Of a stretch of 12,637 bases of DNA, positions 1 through 6,954 are shown one piece after another (the first letter of the stretch is position 1; each line of letters opens with the position of its first letter). Made by a program: the position numbers and the translations under genes. The notes beneath the pieces are model-generated. The model ran no database searches and was not told where the DNA came from. It saw nothing but the letters and a program-made list of their open reading frames with translations. The stretch comes from Chloroflexi bacterium RBG_16_57_11 (lineage in GTDB: Bacteria > Chloroflexota > Anaerolineae > Anaerolineales > UBA4823): the NCBI GenBank assembly GCA_001795165.1, contig MGNS01000033.1, forward strand, positions 16,613 to 29,249. The letters run 5' to 3'.

Positions 1-51
1 GTAGATACCCTTTATAACGGTTTCGAAAGCCAGCCAAGTGGATTAAATAAT

Positions 52-75
52 AAAGGCGGCTCATCAGCCGCCTTT
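52..75 (-). terminator. Intrinsic terminator of the S8 peptidase gene
   Basis: A perfect 10-bp stem (aaaggcggct / agccgccttt) closes a 4-nt loop and lies 16 nt beyond the stop codon of the S8 peptidase gene. Read on the minus strand, the 3' arm ends in TTT and runs into ATTATTTAAT, a U-rich tail. The plus strand lacks a clean T run after the stem, so the minus orientation is preferred. Confidence 0.85.
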
Positions 76-91
76 GGATTCCTTATAATGC

Positions 92-1831
92 CTAATCGCG
101 ATTGGTCGGGATCGTGACCTCCGAAAGGCCTACATCACCCCAGAAGCCGGCGTCGCTCCAATAGCCGGTGTCGCCCCAGAAGCCGCCATCCCCCCAAAAG
201 CCGCCATCGCCCCAGAAGCCTGCGTCGCCCCAAAAGCCGCCGTCACCCCAGAAACCGCCATCACCCCAGAAGCCGCCATCGCCCCAGAAACCGCCGTCGC
301 CCCAAAACCCGCCGCTCTCTGCGATGCTCTGTCCGTCCCATACGCCAGCGCCGCCGGCCCAGGTGCCGTTATCTCCAAATAGACGATACATGCCTGCATC
401 ATCCACGTAGGAATATCCCAGGTAGTGAGTCTGGTTTGCCAGGTCTGCTGCGATGTCCATCCCGGTTTGGGTGGGCACACTTTCAAGCTCCGCAAAGACT
501 GCCAGCGGGGCAAATGCACGCCCGGCGCCTTGTTGCCAGACGGAATACCCGGCCTGGAGTGTCTCCGGGTTGAATTGCGGTATCGCAGTGGCGCGCAGTC
601 GAAACTTGACCATATCCGGCGTCAATTCGGGGTCGTGCTGGAGCATCAATGCGACGATACCTGTCACCACCGCAGTCGACTGAGAGGTGCCGGCCAGCTG
701 GAAGTAATTCTTACCGACCAGGTTCTCGGGAAAGCTCTGTGCCAGGAGTGAGTTTTTATCGATCAGCGAAAGGATATGCCCGCCAGGCGCAACCAGGTCA
801 GGCTTGACGAACCCGTCCAATGTCGGGCCAGCCGAAGAAAAGCTCGGGATATAATCATCGCTCCAATCCGCAGGAGTGTACGCATCCGTAAATGTGCCTA
901 CCGTGATCAGGTACGGGTTGTTGCCAGGGACGCCAATTGTCCTGGCGTTCGGGCCATTGTTACCCGCTGATGTAACGACGACGATCCCGTTTTGCCAGGC
1001 GACCATCAACGCTTGATTGACGGGATCGGCCCAGTAGGGCGTTCGTGGCGTACCAGACATGGAGAAATTCAGTACTCGTGTCTTGTACCGGTCCTTGGTC
1101 GTCACAACCCACTGGATCCCTTTAACCACAGATTCGTAGGTTGCAAAGCCGTTCTCATCAGCGACACGCCCTGTAACCAGGTTGACGTTTGGGGCCACGC
1201 CGTTCCATTCACCGTCTTCACCCTGGTCACTGTTGGCGACAATCCCCGCCACATGGGTGCCGTGGCCGTTGGGATCGATAATCTTGCCTCTGCCTGCAGG
1301 ACTGACAAAATCCTGCCAGGCTAAAATACGAATGCCACCGCCATAACCCGGCCTGATCAGGCCGGACAGCTTGGTGAGGCCGGTATCGAGAAACGCCACT
1401 GTGACCCCTTGCCCGGTAACACCCGCTGCCCAGACGGCGTCTGCCCCGACTACGTCAGGATAATCGGTGGCTGGATTTGTTGGCTCTTCTCTGGCACCCA
1501 GAGGCACGCCGGGCATGCTGTTGACTTGCATTTTCATATTTTGTGTGATGAGGACGCCGGGTTGGGACGCCAGAACCTGAGCAGCCCCCGGTGTCAGCAA
1601 CGCGCCGACGCCGTTGATGATATCCAGACGCGATGTAACCACGCCATCCAGTCGATGGACCATAAAGACAACCTGATCCGTAGAAATACCCTGAACAATG
1701 TAAGATTGTCCTTCTGCAGCGGCATATCCGGCGGGAATAGATAGCGGGCCAAAAAGCAACCCAATGACTAAAAACCAGGCAACGCCCCTGAAGAAGATAT
1801 GAGTCATTTGTAATTTATGCCTGGTATTCAT
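92..1831 (-). CDS. Secreted S8 (subtilisin-like) serine peptidase with C-terminal GGFWGD repeats
   Basis: 579 aa. An N-terminal signal peptide has basic residues, then a hydrophobic stretch (about residues 14-31) and an AxA-like end near residue 39, so the protein should be exported by Sec. Residues 44-103 look like an I9-type propeptide. The catalytic domain (about 135-440) carries the full S8 triad: Asp149 (AFLDTG), His190 (NGHGTHVAG), oxyanion Asn291 (SAGNNGP) and Ser383 (AGTSQST). From 507 to 566 the tail is ten hexapeptides of consensus GGFWGD, preceded by looser Gly/Trp-rich sequence from about 486. There is no LPxTG or C-terminal membrane segment. The start is fixed by AAGGAGAC at 1836-1843. 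An internal Met9 could also begin a signal peptide but has no such site. The gene is monocistronic, between a riboswitch leader and a terminator. The family hydrolyses peptide bonds outside the cell; the substrate and the role of the tail are unknown. Confidence 0.93.
   Translation of the reverse strand: MNTRHKLQMTHIFFRGVAWFLVIGLLFGPLSIPAGYAAAEGQSYIVQGISTDQVVFMVHRLDGVVTSRLDIINGVGALLTPGAAQVLASQPGVLITQNMKMQVNSMPGVPLGAREEPTNPATDYPDVVGADAVWAAGVTGQGVTVAFLDTGLTKLSGLIRPGYGGGIRILAWQDFVSPAGRGKIIDPNGHGTHVAGIVANSDQGEDGEWNGVAPNVNLVTGRVADENGFATYESVVKGIQWVVTTKDRYKTRVLNFSMSGTPRTPYWADPVNQALMVAWQNGIVVVTSAGNNGPNARTIGVPGNNPYLITVGTFTDAYTPADWSDDYIPSFSSAGPTLDGFVKPDLVAPGGHILSLIDKNSLLAQSFPENLVGKNYFQLAGTSQSTAVVTGIVALMLQHDPELTPDMVKFRLRATAIPQFNPETLQAGYSVWQQGAGRAFAPLAVFAELESVPTQTGMDIAADLANQTHYLGYSYVDDAGMYRLFGDNGTWAGGAGVWDGQSIAESGGFWGDGGFWGDGGFWGDGGFWGDGGFWGDAGFWGDGGFWGDGGFWGDTGYWSDAGFWGDVGLSEVTIPTNRD
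134..313 (-). repeat. Ten tandem 18-bp units encoding GGFWGD hexapeptides
   Basis: Ten in-frame 18-bp units encode residues 507-566 of the S8 peptidase. Seven are GGFWGD, two are AGFWGD and one is TGYWSD. All ten units differ at the DNA level, almost entirely at wobble positions (GAC/GAT, TTC/TTT, GGC/GGT/GGG), while Trp and Asp positions never change in the protein. That pattern points to an old array kept by selection on the peptide rather than a fresh slippage expansion. Confidence 0.93.
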
Positions 1832-1892
1832 GGTCGTCTCCTTATAACAATATGTATCCGTGGCTTCATTTGATTTTTATGGCTGAAAAATA

Positions 1893-1929
1893 ATGAAACA
1901 ACAGCGAGCCTGCGTATATCAGGCTCGCC
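1893..1929 (-). terminator. Riboswitch expression-platform terminator hairpin
   Basis: On the minus strand a 10-bp stem (GGCGAGCCTG / CAGGCTCGCT, last pair G-U) with a 7-nt loop is followed by the U-rich run GTTGTTTC. It lies between the c-di-GMP aptamer and the S8 peptidase start codon, where an attenuator is expected. Its 5' arm is complementary to the 3' end of the aptamer, so the two folds compete. The U run is imperfect. The same hairpin read on the plus strand has a cleaner CTTTTT tail, so it could also stop antisense transcripts. Confidence 0.65.
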
Positions 1930-1965
1930 TTTTTGACATCGCCTTAAAAAAATAAGTATGTCTCC

Positions 1966-2050
1966 TTCGGCAGCCTGGCGGTCATTACCAAATCTGGTTT
2001 TAGACCCATAGCTTTGCGTCCCCGGTTTTCACAGGGTTTGCCTTTTCGGT
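1966..2050 (-). ncRNA. Cyclic-di-GMP class I (GEMM-I) riboswitch
   Basis: The minus strand carries the conserved GEMM-I blocks in order. GGCAAACC is at 2042-2035. A short hairpin capped by a GAAA tetraloop follows. GGGACGCAAAGC, the family's best-known block, comes next, then GGGTCTAAA and a stem closed by GACC that would hold the tetraloop receptor. The 3' block is CGCCAGGCTGCCG (1980-1968). The 5' GGCA can pair with the 3' TGCC to close the domain. The predicted transcription start (about 2051) falls just before the aptamer. It sits in the leader of the S8 peptidase gene and should sense c-di-GMP. I recognised it by motif and hand folding, not by a covariance model. Confidence 0.9.
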
Positions 2051-2057
2051 CTATCCC

Positions 2058-2086
2058 AGTATAGCATTAATCCGTGGCAGAGTCAA
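2058..2086 (-). promoter_or_regulatory. Sigma70-type promoter of the riboswitch and S8 peptidase transcript
   Basis: On the minus strand TTGACT (2086-2081) and TATACT (2063-2058) are separated by exactly 17 bp. Initiation would fall near 2050-2052, right at the first bases of the c-di-GMP aptamer, so the promoter and the riboswitch support each other. Confidence 0.8.
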
Positions 2087-2273
2087 TTAAACAAATGATT
2101 CCTTTCAAAACTGCAATTCATATTGACATCCGCCAGGTGCTCAAATTTCCCTAAATATGAAGGGACTTCACATGGGATAGGCGCTTGTGTCTCCCATCGA
2201 TGTGGTAAACTATATGTTTGGTGTTTTTGCCCTGCTATCAAAATTCATCATCCATAACAGGAGATTAAATACA
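2087..2273 (+). other. Upstream region of ppdK; no convincing promoter
   Basis: This spacer leads into ppdK. TTGACA occurs at 2123-2128 but has no -10 at normal spacing (TAAATA at 2152 is 23 bp away). CTTGTG (2184) with TAAACT (2206-2211) at 16 bp is a weak alternative. AGGAG at 2259-2263 is the ribosome binding site for the ATG at 2274. I see no RNA gene here. Confidence 0.4.
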
Positions 2274-5042
2274 ATGGCTGAAAAGAAATGGGTTTATTTG
2301 TTCAACGAGGTGAAAGAGGCAGAAAGCGCTGCCGGCGGCACCTGGGAGGGCGTCCGTTCCTTGTTGGGCGGTAAGGGCGCCGGGCTCGCGGATATGACTC
2401 GCGCAGGTGTACCGGTGCCACCTGGCTTTACTGTGACGACTGAGGCCTGTAATGCCTACCTGGCCGAAGGCGGCAAATTTCCCGCTGGCATGTGGGAACA
2501 AGAGCTGGTTGCTCTCAAGCAGGTCGAAGCGCAAACCGCTAAGAAGTTTGGCGATCCATCTAACCCGCTGCTGGTATCCTGCCGCTCGGGCGCAAAATTC
2601 TCCATGCCCGGAATGATGGACACGGTGCTGAACCTCGGTCTCACCGATAAGGCCGCCAATGGCATGATCCATAAGACCGGTGACGCACGCTTCGTGTTCG
2701 ACTCCTATCGCCGACTGGTGGAAATGTTTGGCTCTGTCGTGCTTGGCATTCCCGATGAGGCTTTTGAAGAGCCGTTGGCGGAATACAAAGCAAAGAAGGG
2801 CTATAAAGTAGATACTGAAATGACCGCCGAGGACTGGAAAGCCATCACCGAGACTTTCAAGGCGGTGGTAAAGAAGCATGTAGGCTTTGACTTTCCCCAG
2901 GATCCTTACGAACAGCTACGCCTGGCAACCGAGGCGGTGTTTAAATCCTGGAACGGCAAACGCGCGGTCGATTATCGGAACGCAGCCGGGATCGCCCACG
3001 ATCTGGGGACCGCAGTAAACATCGTGACGATGGTCTTTGGGAACATGGGTTCGGATTCTGGCACGGGCGTGGCTTTCACCCGCGACCCTTCCACCGGCGA
3101 GCGCAAGCTGTATGGCGATTACCTGCTCAACGCCCAGGGCGAAGACGTCGTGGCCGGCATCCGCAACACCGAGAAGATCGAGAATATGGGTAAAGATCTG
3201 CCGGAAGCGAATAACGAATTCCTGAAAATCTGCGAAAAACTGGAAAAGCATTACCGTGAGATGCAGGATGTCGAGTTTACGATCGAAAATAGCAAGCTGT
3301 GGATGCTCCAAACACGCTCTGGCAAACGCACTGCCAAAGCTGCGGTCAAGGTTGCCGTGGACATGGCAAACGAAGGATTGATCTCCAAGGAAGAGGCCAT
3401 CCTGCGGGTCACCCCCGAGCAGGTGGACACCCTGTTACACCCACAGTTTGACGAAAAGGCAAAGAATGAGGCCAAGAACACCGGGCGCCAGTACGCTTCA
3501 GGCGTGAATGCCTCCCCCGGCGCGGCGGTAGGGCGTGTGTATTTCGATGCCAACACTGCCGAGCAGAAGGCCAAGGAAGAAAAGCAGGCAGTGATCATGG
3601 TTCGCCCGTTTACCAAGCCGGATGACGTACACGGCATGCTGGCGGCCAAAGGCATCCTGACAAGCGAGGGCGGCGCCACCTCTCACGCGGCGGTGGTGGC
3701 ACGCCAGTTCGGCGTTCCATGTGTGGTCGGTGCCTCGATGATCCGCATCGATCTTGAGAAGCGCCAGATGGAAGCCAACGACGTGGTTATCAAAGAGGGC
3801 GAGTGGATCTCGGTGGATGGGACGACCGGCCAGGTCTTCCTTGGCCAGATCCCGACCTCTGCGCCCAAGCTGGAAGAGCAGACCGACTTGCTGACCCTGC
3901 TGAAATGGGCGGATGAGATCTGCGCCACCCCCGGCATCCGCCACGGGTACGCGAATCGGGGCTTGCAAGTGTGGGCCAACGCCGACTATCCTGCCGACGC
4001 CCGGCGCGCTCGCTCCTATGGCGCGGTTGGCATCGGCTTGTGCCGTACCGAGCACATGTTCTTCGAAACCGAGCGACTGCCGATTGTGCAGCGCATGATC
4101 CTGGCTGAGACTTCGGCAGAGCGCACCGCGGCGCTGAATGAGCTTCTGCCTTACCAGCGCAATGATTTCGAAGGCCTTTTCGAGGCGATGAACGGTTATC
4201 CGGTGATCATCCGCCTGATCGATCCACCCCTGCATGAGTTTATGCCCGATGAGGAAAAGCTCTTCGAAGAGGTCGTTACGATGCGCGTCAAGGGCGAGAA
4301 AGCCGGGCTGGCAGAAAAAGAAGACCTGCTCGCCAGCATCCGCTCGATGCACGAGAGCAATCCCATGATGGGGTTGCGCGGCGTGCGCTTGAGCATCTAC
4401 ATGCCCGAGATTGTGGAAATGCAGGTGCGCTCGATCTTCGAGGCGGCAGCGAACCAGGCGCTCAAGGGCGTGGTCGTGAAGCCCGAGGTGATGATCCCGC
4501 TCACCGGCACGGTCAAGGAGCTGGAGTGGATCCAGCCGCGCCTGGAGCGCATCGCAAAAGCAGTGATGGCTGAGAAAGGTGTGACCTTCGATTATAAATT
4601 CGGCACCATGATCGAGATCCCGCGCGCCTGCGTGACTGCTACGGAGATCGCGAACGTAGCTGAATTCTTCTCGTTCGGTACGAATGACCTGACGCAGATG
4701 ACCTTTGGCTACAGCCGTGATGACGCCGAGCGCAACTTCCTGATCAAGTACGTGGAAGAGGGCATCCTGCCCAAGAACCCATTCCAAACCCTGGATCGCG
4801 AAGGTGTGGGTCGTTTGATGACCCTGGCTGTGCAGGATGGTCGCAAAGCCCGCCCGGACCTGGAGGTGGGTATTTGCGGCGAGCACGGCGGCGATCCGGC
4901 TTCGATCGAGTTCTGCCACCTGGTGGGCAACAATTATGTGAGCTGTTCGCCATTTCGCGTGCCGATCGCCCGCCTGTCGGCGGCGCACTCAGCGCTCAAG
5001 CACAGCGCGATTAAGAAAGCAAACGTGCTCGAGGATAAGTAG
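2274..5042 (+). CDS. ppdK: Pyruvate, phosphate dikinase
   Basis: 922 aa from the ATG at 2274, which has AGGAG 10 nt upstream; the family is usually about 870-900 aa. The enzyme interconverts pyruvate + ATP + Pi and PEP + AMP + PPi in the cytoplasm, serving gluconeogenesis or PPi-linked glycolysis. The N-terminal ATP-grasp domain shows GGKGAGLADM, SMPGMMDTVLNLG and NMGSDSGTGVAFTRDP. The swivelling phosphohistidine domain carries GGATSHAAVVAR with His471. The C-terminal TIM-barrel PEP/pyruvate domain carries LCRTEHMFF (about 589-597) and GICGEHGGDP with catalytic Cys868. All key residues are present and the frame is unbroken. The frame stays open upstream to a GTG at 2187, but those 29 codons lack a ribosome site and do not resemble the family. 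The gene is divergent from the riboswitch-controlled peptidase and ends at a strong hairpin, so it is probably monocistronic. Confidence 0.97.
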   Translation: MAEKKWVYLFNEVKEAESAAGGTWEGVRSLLGGKGAGLADMTRAGVPVPPGFTVTTEACNAYLAEGGKFPAGMWEQELVALKQVEAQTAKKFGDPSNPLLVSCRSGAKFSMPGMMDTVLNLGLTDKAANGMIHKTGDARFVFDSYRRLVEMFGSVVLGIPDEAFEEPLAEYKAKKGYKVDTEMTAEDWKAITETFKAVVKKHVGFDFPQDPYEQLRLATEAVFKSWNGKRAVDYRNAAGIAHDLGTAVNIVTMVFGNMGSDSGTGVAFTRDPSTGERKLYGDYLLNAQGEDVVAGIRNTEKIENMGKDLPEANNEFLKICEKLEKHYREMQDVEFTIENSKLWMLQTRSGKRTAKAAVKVAVDMANEGLISKEEAILRVTPEQVDTLLHPQFDEKAKNEAKNTGRQYASGVNASPGAAVGRVYFDANTAEQKAKEEKQAVIMVRPFTKPDDVHGMLAAKGILTSEGGATSHAAVVARQFGVPCVVGASMIRIDLEKRQMEANDVVIKEGEWISVDGTTGQVFLGQIPTSAPKLEEQTDLLTLLKWADEICATPGIRHGYANRGLQVWANADYPADARRARSYGAVGIGLCRTEHMFFETERLPIVQRMILAETSAERTAALNELLPYQRNDFEGLFEAMNGYPVIIRLIDPPLHEFMPDEEKLFEEVVTMRVKGEKAGLAEKEDLLASIRSMHESNPMMGLRGVRLSIYMPEIVEMQVRSIFEAAANQALKGVVVKPEVMIPLTGTVKELEWIQPRLERIAKAVMAEKGVTFDYKFGTMIEIPRACVTATEIANVAEFFSFGTNDLTQMTFGYSRDDAERNFLIKYVEEGILPKNPFQTLDREGVGRLMTLAVQDGRKARPDLEVGICGEHGGDPASIEFCHLVGNNYVSCSPFRVPIARLSAAHSALKHSAIKKANVLEDK

Positions 5043-5109
5043 CCGTCAAGATCGACCGACCGATCAAAAGGCGTTAGAAGAACTTCTTTCGCCATATCCC
5101 TGTAAATCA

Positions 5110-5146
5110 AAACTCGTGGGAGCTTCCCGGCTCCCACGAGTTTGTA
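5110..5146 (+). terminator. Intrinsic terminator after ppdK
   Basis: A perfect 14-bp stem (aaactcgtgggagc / gctcccacgagttt) with a 6-nt loop begins 67 nt after the ppdK stop and is followed by TTTGTATGT. Its A-rich 5' flank means it could also stop minus-strand transcription arriving from 5165. Confidence 0.85.
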
Positions 5147-5164
5147 TGTATCGGCGCTGGCGGA

Positions 5165-5605
5165 TTACTCTGCTGGGGGTAGAAGCACCGCGTCGGCCAG
5201 GTGGTTGACCGCCTCACCGGTCGGCTTCCGGGAGCAACGCGCAGGCGGTCCGGGCGGATTCGAAGGTTGCGCTCGCCTGGCTGCTGACGCAGAAACAGAT
5301 AACCTTTCCGCATCTTCGTCGAAGGCAGCCTGGTAAGCAGCGGCGGACTTGCCAGGAGGCGGCGTGGCGGTGGTGGCCAGCTTGCCTTCCCGTTCCACCC
5401 GGGCGAAAAGCGCTGCATCGTTAAGCTACTACAGTGCTTCAAACGTTTCATCACCGATGATGACCGTCTGCCGCACCTGGTGGATGTGATAGCGCTCGAC
5501 ATGAGTTTGTTTTATTGAGGGATTGGTTCGATGGTATCCAGGCTGGCAAAATATTCGGAGGCTGCCCGAACTGGCTGAATTGGTCTGGAAAACCGGTGCT
5601 ACTGG
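5165..5605 (-). pseudogene. Decayed reading frame, family not recognised
   Basis: On the minus strand one frame reads plausibly as protein from about 5605 down to TAA at 5165-5167, but it is cut by two consecutive TAG codons at 5426-5431. Just upstream of the stops it gives QVRQTVIIGDETFEAL; just after them it resumes with LNDAALFARVEREGKLATT and ends ADAVLLPPAE. There is no credible start or ribosome site. The last part is rich in Pro, Ala and Ser. A second frame nearby encodes a short EYFASLDTIEPIPQ-stop. This looks like a gene remnant, but I cannot name the family, and chance openness in GC-rich DNA is a real alternative. No other gene can be supported between 5144 and 5608. Confidence 0.35.
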
Positions 5606-5608
5606 CTA

Positions 5609-5638
5609 TTGATTTCAATCCTGGATCGGGTTTATACT
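5609..5638 (+). promoter_or_regulatory. Candidate promoter of the C39 peptidase-MFS operon
   Basis: TTGATT (5609-5614) and TATACT (5633-5638) are separated by 18 bp. Initiation near 5645 would leave a leader of about 90 nt before the peptidase ATG at 5734. I do not recognise a known riboswitch in that leader. AGGAG at 5722-5726 is the ribosome binding site. Confidence 0.6.
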
Positions 5639-5733
5639 ACGTGCATACTGGTATATTATGGATAGTGACTCAAGGGTGATTCTACAGCCCCACCATGTAG
5701 GAGAAATATTTACCTAAAAACAGGAGAAAAACA

Positions 5734-6954
5734 ATGAAATCCATCGTTCTTTCTATCCATTTTGCACTTGTGGTTTTTATCATGATGTCTGCAGTCACCC
5801 CTGTCAGCGCGAAGAAGACAACCTATCAAACAGGTATCAAATACTGGCGCGCAGCCGACGGGAATTTCACCGATTGGCAACTTGCAGGTGTGCAGCTTGA
5901 CGCAAGTGGTGATTTGCGTCTCGATCTCTCAACAGCTGTTCCTGAGGAGGATCCTTATCCAGCCGGCAACTATTACGGTGGCAATTTCTATAATGGCGCC
6001 AGCTATTTGGTGGGCGATGCGACCAGCCCGGTTATACCAGCGGATTTCGCTTTTACTGAAGCAATTGCCTCCTGGAATACCAGCACGCCGGAGGGCACCT
6101 GGATTGAGACGCTGATACGCGCTCAATTGAATGGACGCTGGACCAAATGGTACAACCTGGGCATCTGGGCTGCGGAAATTGATACCGTTGCTCGTCACTC
6201 GGTTAGGCTGCAAGGCGACGGTGACGGCTATGTGGCAGTAGATACGCTGGTCCTGACCAACAAAAAAGAACTCGGGAATGCTTACCAGATCAAGCTGCGC
6301 TTGTTCAGTGCGAATGGTACGACAGCTCCATCTGTGCAAAATCTGTCCGTTGCATATTCGACCAGCCCAATAAATAAGCCAGGCTTATCGACTGGCAATC
6401 CGGCGCGTTGGAATACCTTGGTGGCTGTGCCGGAATGCTCGCAGATGGTTTATCCGGATGGCGGGGAGGTGTGGTGCAGCCCGACTTCTACCTCGATGGT
6501 GCTGGGCTATTGGACTGGCGATACCGGGCTGTGCGAGCCACGCGTGCGCGCCGCGGTAGAAGGTGTCTATGACTGGATCTACGATGGCCACGGCAACTGG
6601 CCTTTCAATACGGCTTACGCGGCGAGGTTCGGGTTACAAGGCTACGTCGCCCGCTTTACCAGCCTGGCTCAAGCCGAGGAATGGGTGGCGGTTGGCGTTC
6701 CGGTGGTGGCAAGCATCGCCTGGGGCAAGGGCGAACTGACCGGCGCGCCGATACCGTCCTCCAGTGGTCACCTGATGGTGATTGTCGGCTTCGATGGCGC
6801 CGGGAACCCTATCGTCAATGATCCAGCCGCCTCTAGCGACGAGGACGTGCAGCGCACCTACCTGCGCAGTGAGTTCGAAACGCAATGGCTCAGCGCTTCG
6901 GGCGGGACGGTTTATCTGATTTACCCACTGGGTGTGCAAACGCCAGTCTGGTAA
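5734..6954 (+). CDS. Secreted C39-family (papain-like fold) cysteine peptidase
   Basis: 406 aa with a clear signal peptide (hydrophobic residues 8-20, VSA cleavage region at 24-26). Residues about 30-210 form a predicted beta-rich accessory domain with the motifs ASWNTSTPEGTWIE, TKWYNLGIWA and RHSVRLQGDGDGYV, seen in secreted C39-like proteins of Gram-positive bacteria. The C-terminal peptidase domain (about 225-400) matches the C39_2 type. Catalytic Cys248 lies in VWCSPTS, Gln237 upstream is the likely oxyanion residue, and His346 (SSGHLMVIVGF) and Asp363 (VNDPAA) complete the triad. There is no ABC exporter module, so it is not a bacteriocin-processing transporter. The start is set by AGGAG 7 nt upstream. 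It overlaps the following MFS gene and is probably cotranscribed with it. The substrate is unknown. Confidence 0.85.
   Translation: MKSIVLSIHFALVVFIMMSAVTPVSAKKTTYQTGIKYWRAADGNFTDWQLAGVQLDASGDLRLDLSTAVPEEDPYPAGNYYGGNFYNGASYLVGDATSPVIPADFAFTEAIASWNTSTPEGTWIETLIRAQLNGRWTKWYNLGIWAAEIDTVARHSVRLQGDGDGYVAVDTLVLTNKKELGNAYQIKLRLFSANGTTAPSVQNLSVAYSTSPINKPGLSTGNPARWNTLVAVPECSQMVYPDGGEVWCSPTSTSMVLGYWTGDTGLCEPRVRAAVEGVYDWIYDGHGNWPFNTAYAARFGLQGYVARFTSLAQAEEWVAVGVPVVASIAWGKGELTGAPIPSSSGHLMVIVGFDGAGNPIVNDPAASSDEDVQRTYLRSEFETQWLSASGGTVYLIYPLGVQTPVW

Noticed and set aside
134..313. Possible CRISPR array
   Set aside because: The units are contiguous 18-bp coding repeats with no spacers and no cas genes nearby.
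168..410. Plus-strand open frame with SPQKPP repeats
   Set aside because: It is the reverse strand of the GGFWGD array. The wobble pattern shows selection on the minus-strand peptide, and the plus frame has no ribosome site.
1957..1966. AAGGAGACAT on the minus strand as a ribosome site for a leader peptide
   Set aside because: No start codon follows at a useful distance, and the bases belong to the 3' flank of the riboswitch.
2123..2157. ppdK promoter TTGACA...TAAATA
   Set aside because: The spacing is 23 bp, outside the usual 15-20 bp.
2187..2273. N-terminal extension of ppdK from GTG at 2187
   Set aside because: There is no ribosome site and no family resemblance, while the ATG at 2274 has AGGAG and begins the conserved N-terminus.
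3498..4988. 496-codon minus-strand open frame inside ppdK
   Set aside because: It is antisense to a fully conserved ppdK. The His/Arg/Asp-rich translation is typical of the complement of a GC-rich gene, with no signal or domain.
5107..5502. 131-codon minus frame beginning MSSAITST
   Set aside because: It runs through the ppdK terminator hairpin, is rich in Arg, Pro and Ser, and has no ribosome site. The neighbouring frame looks more protein-like.
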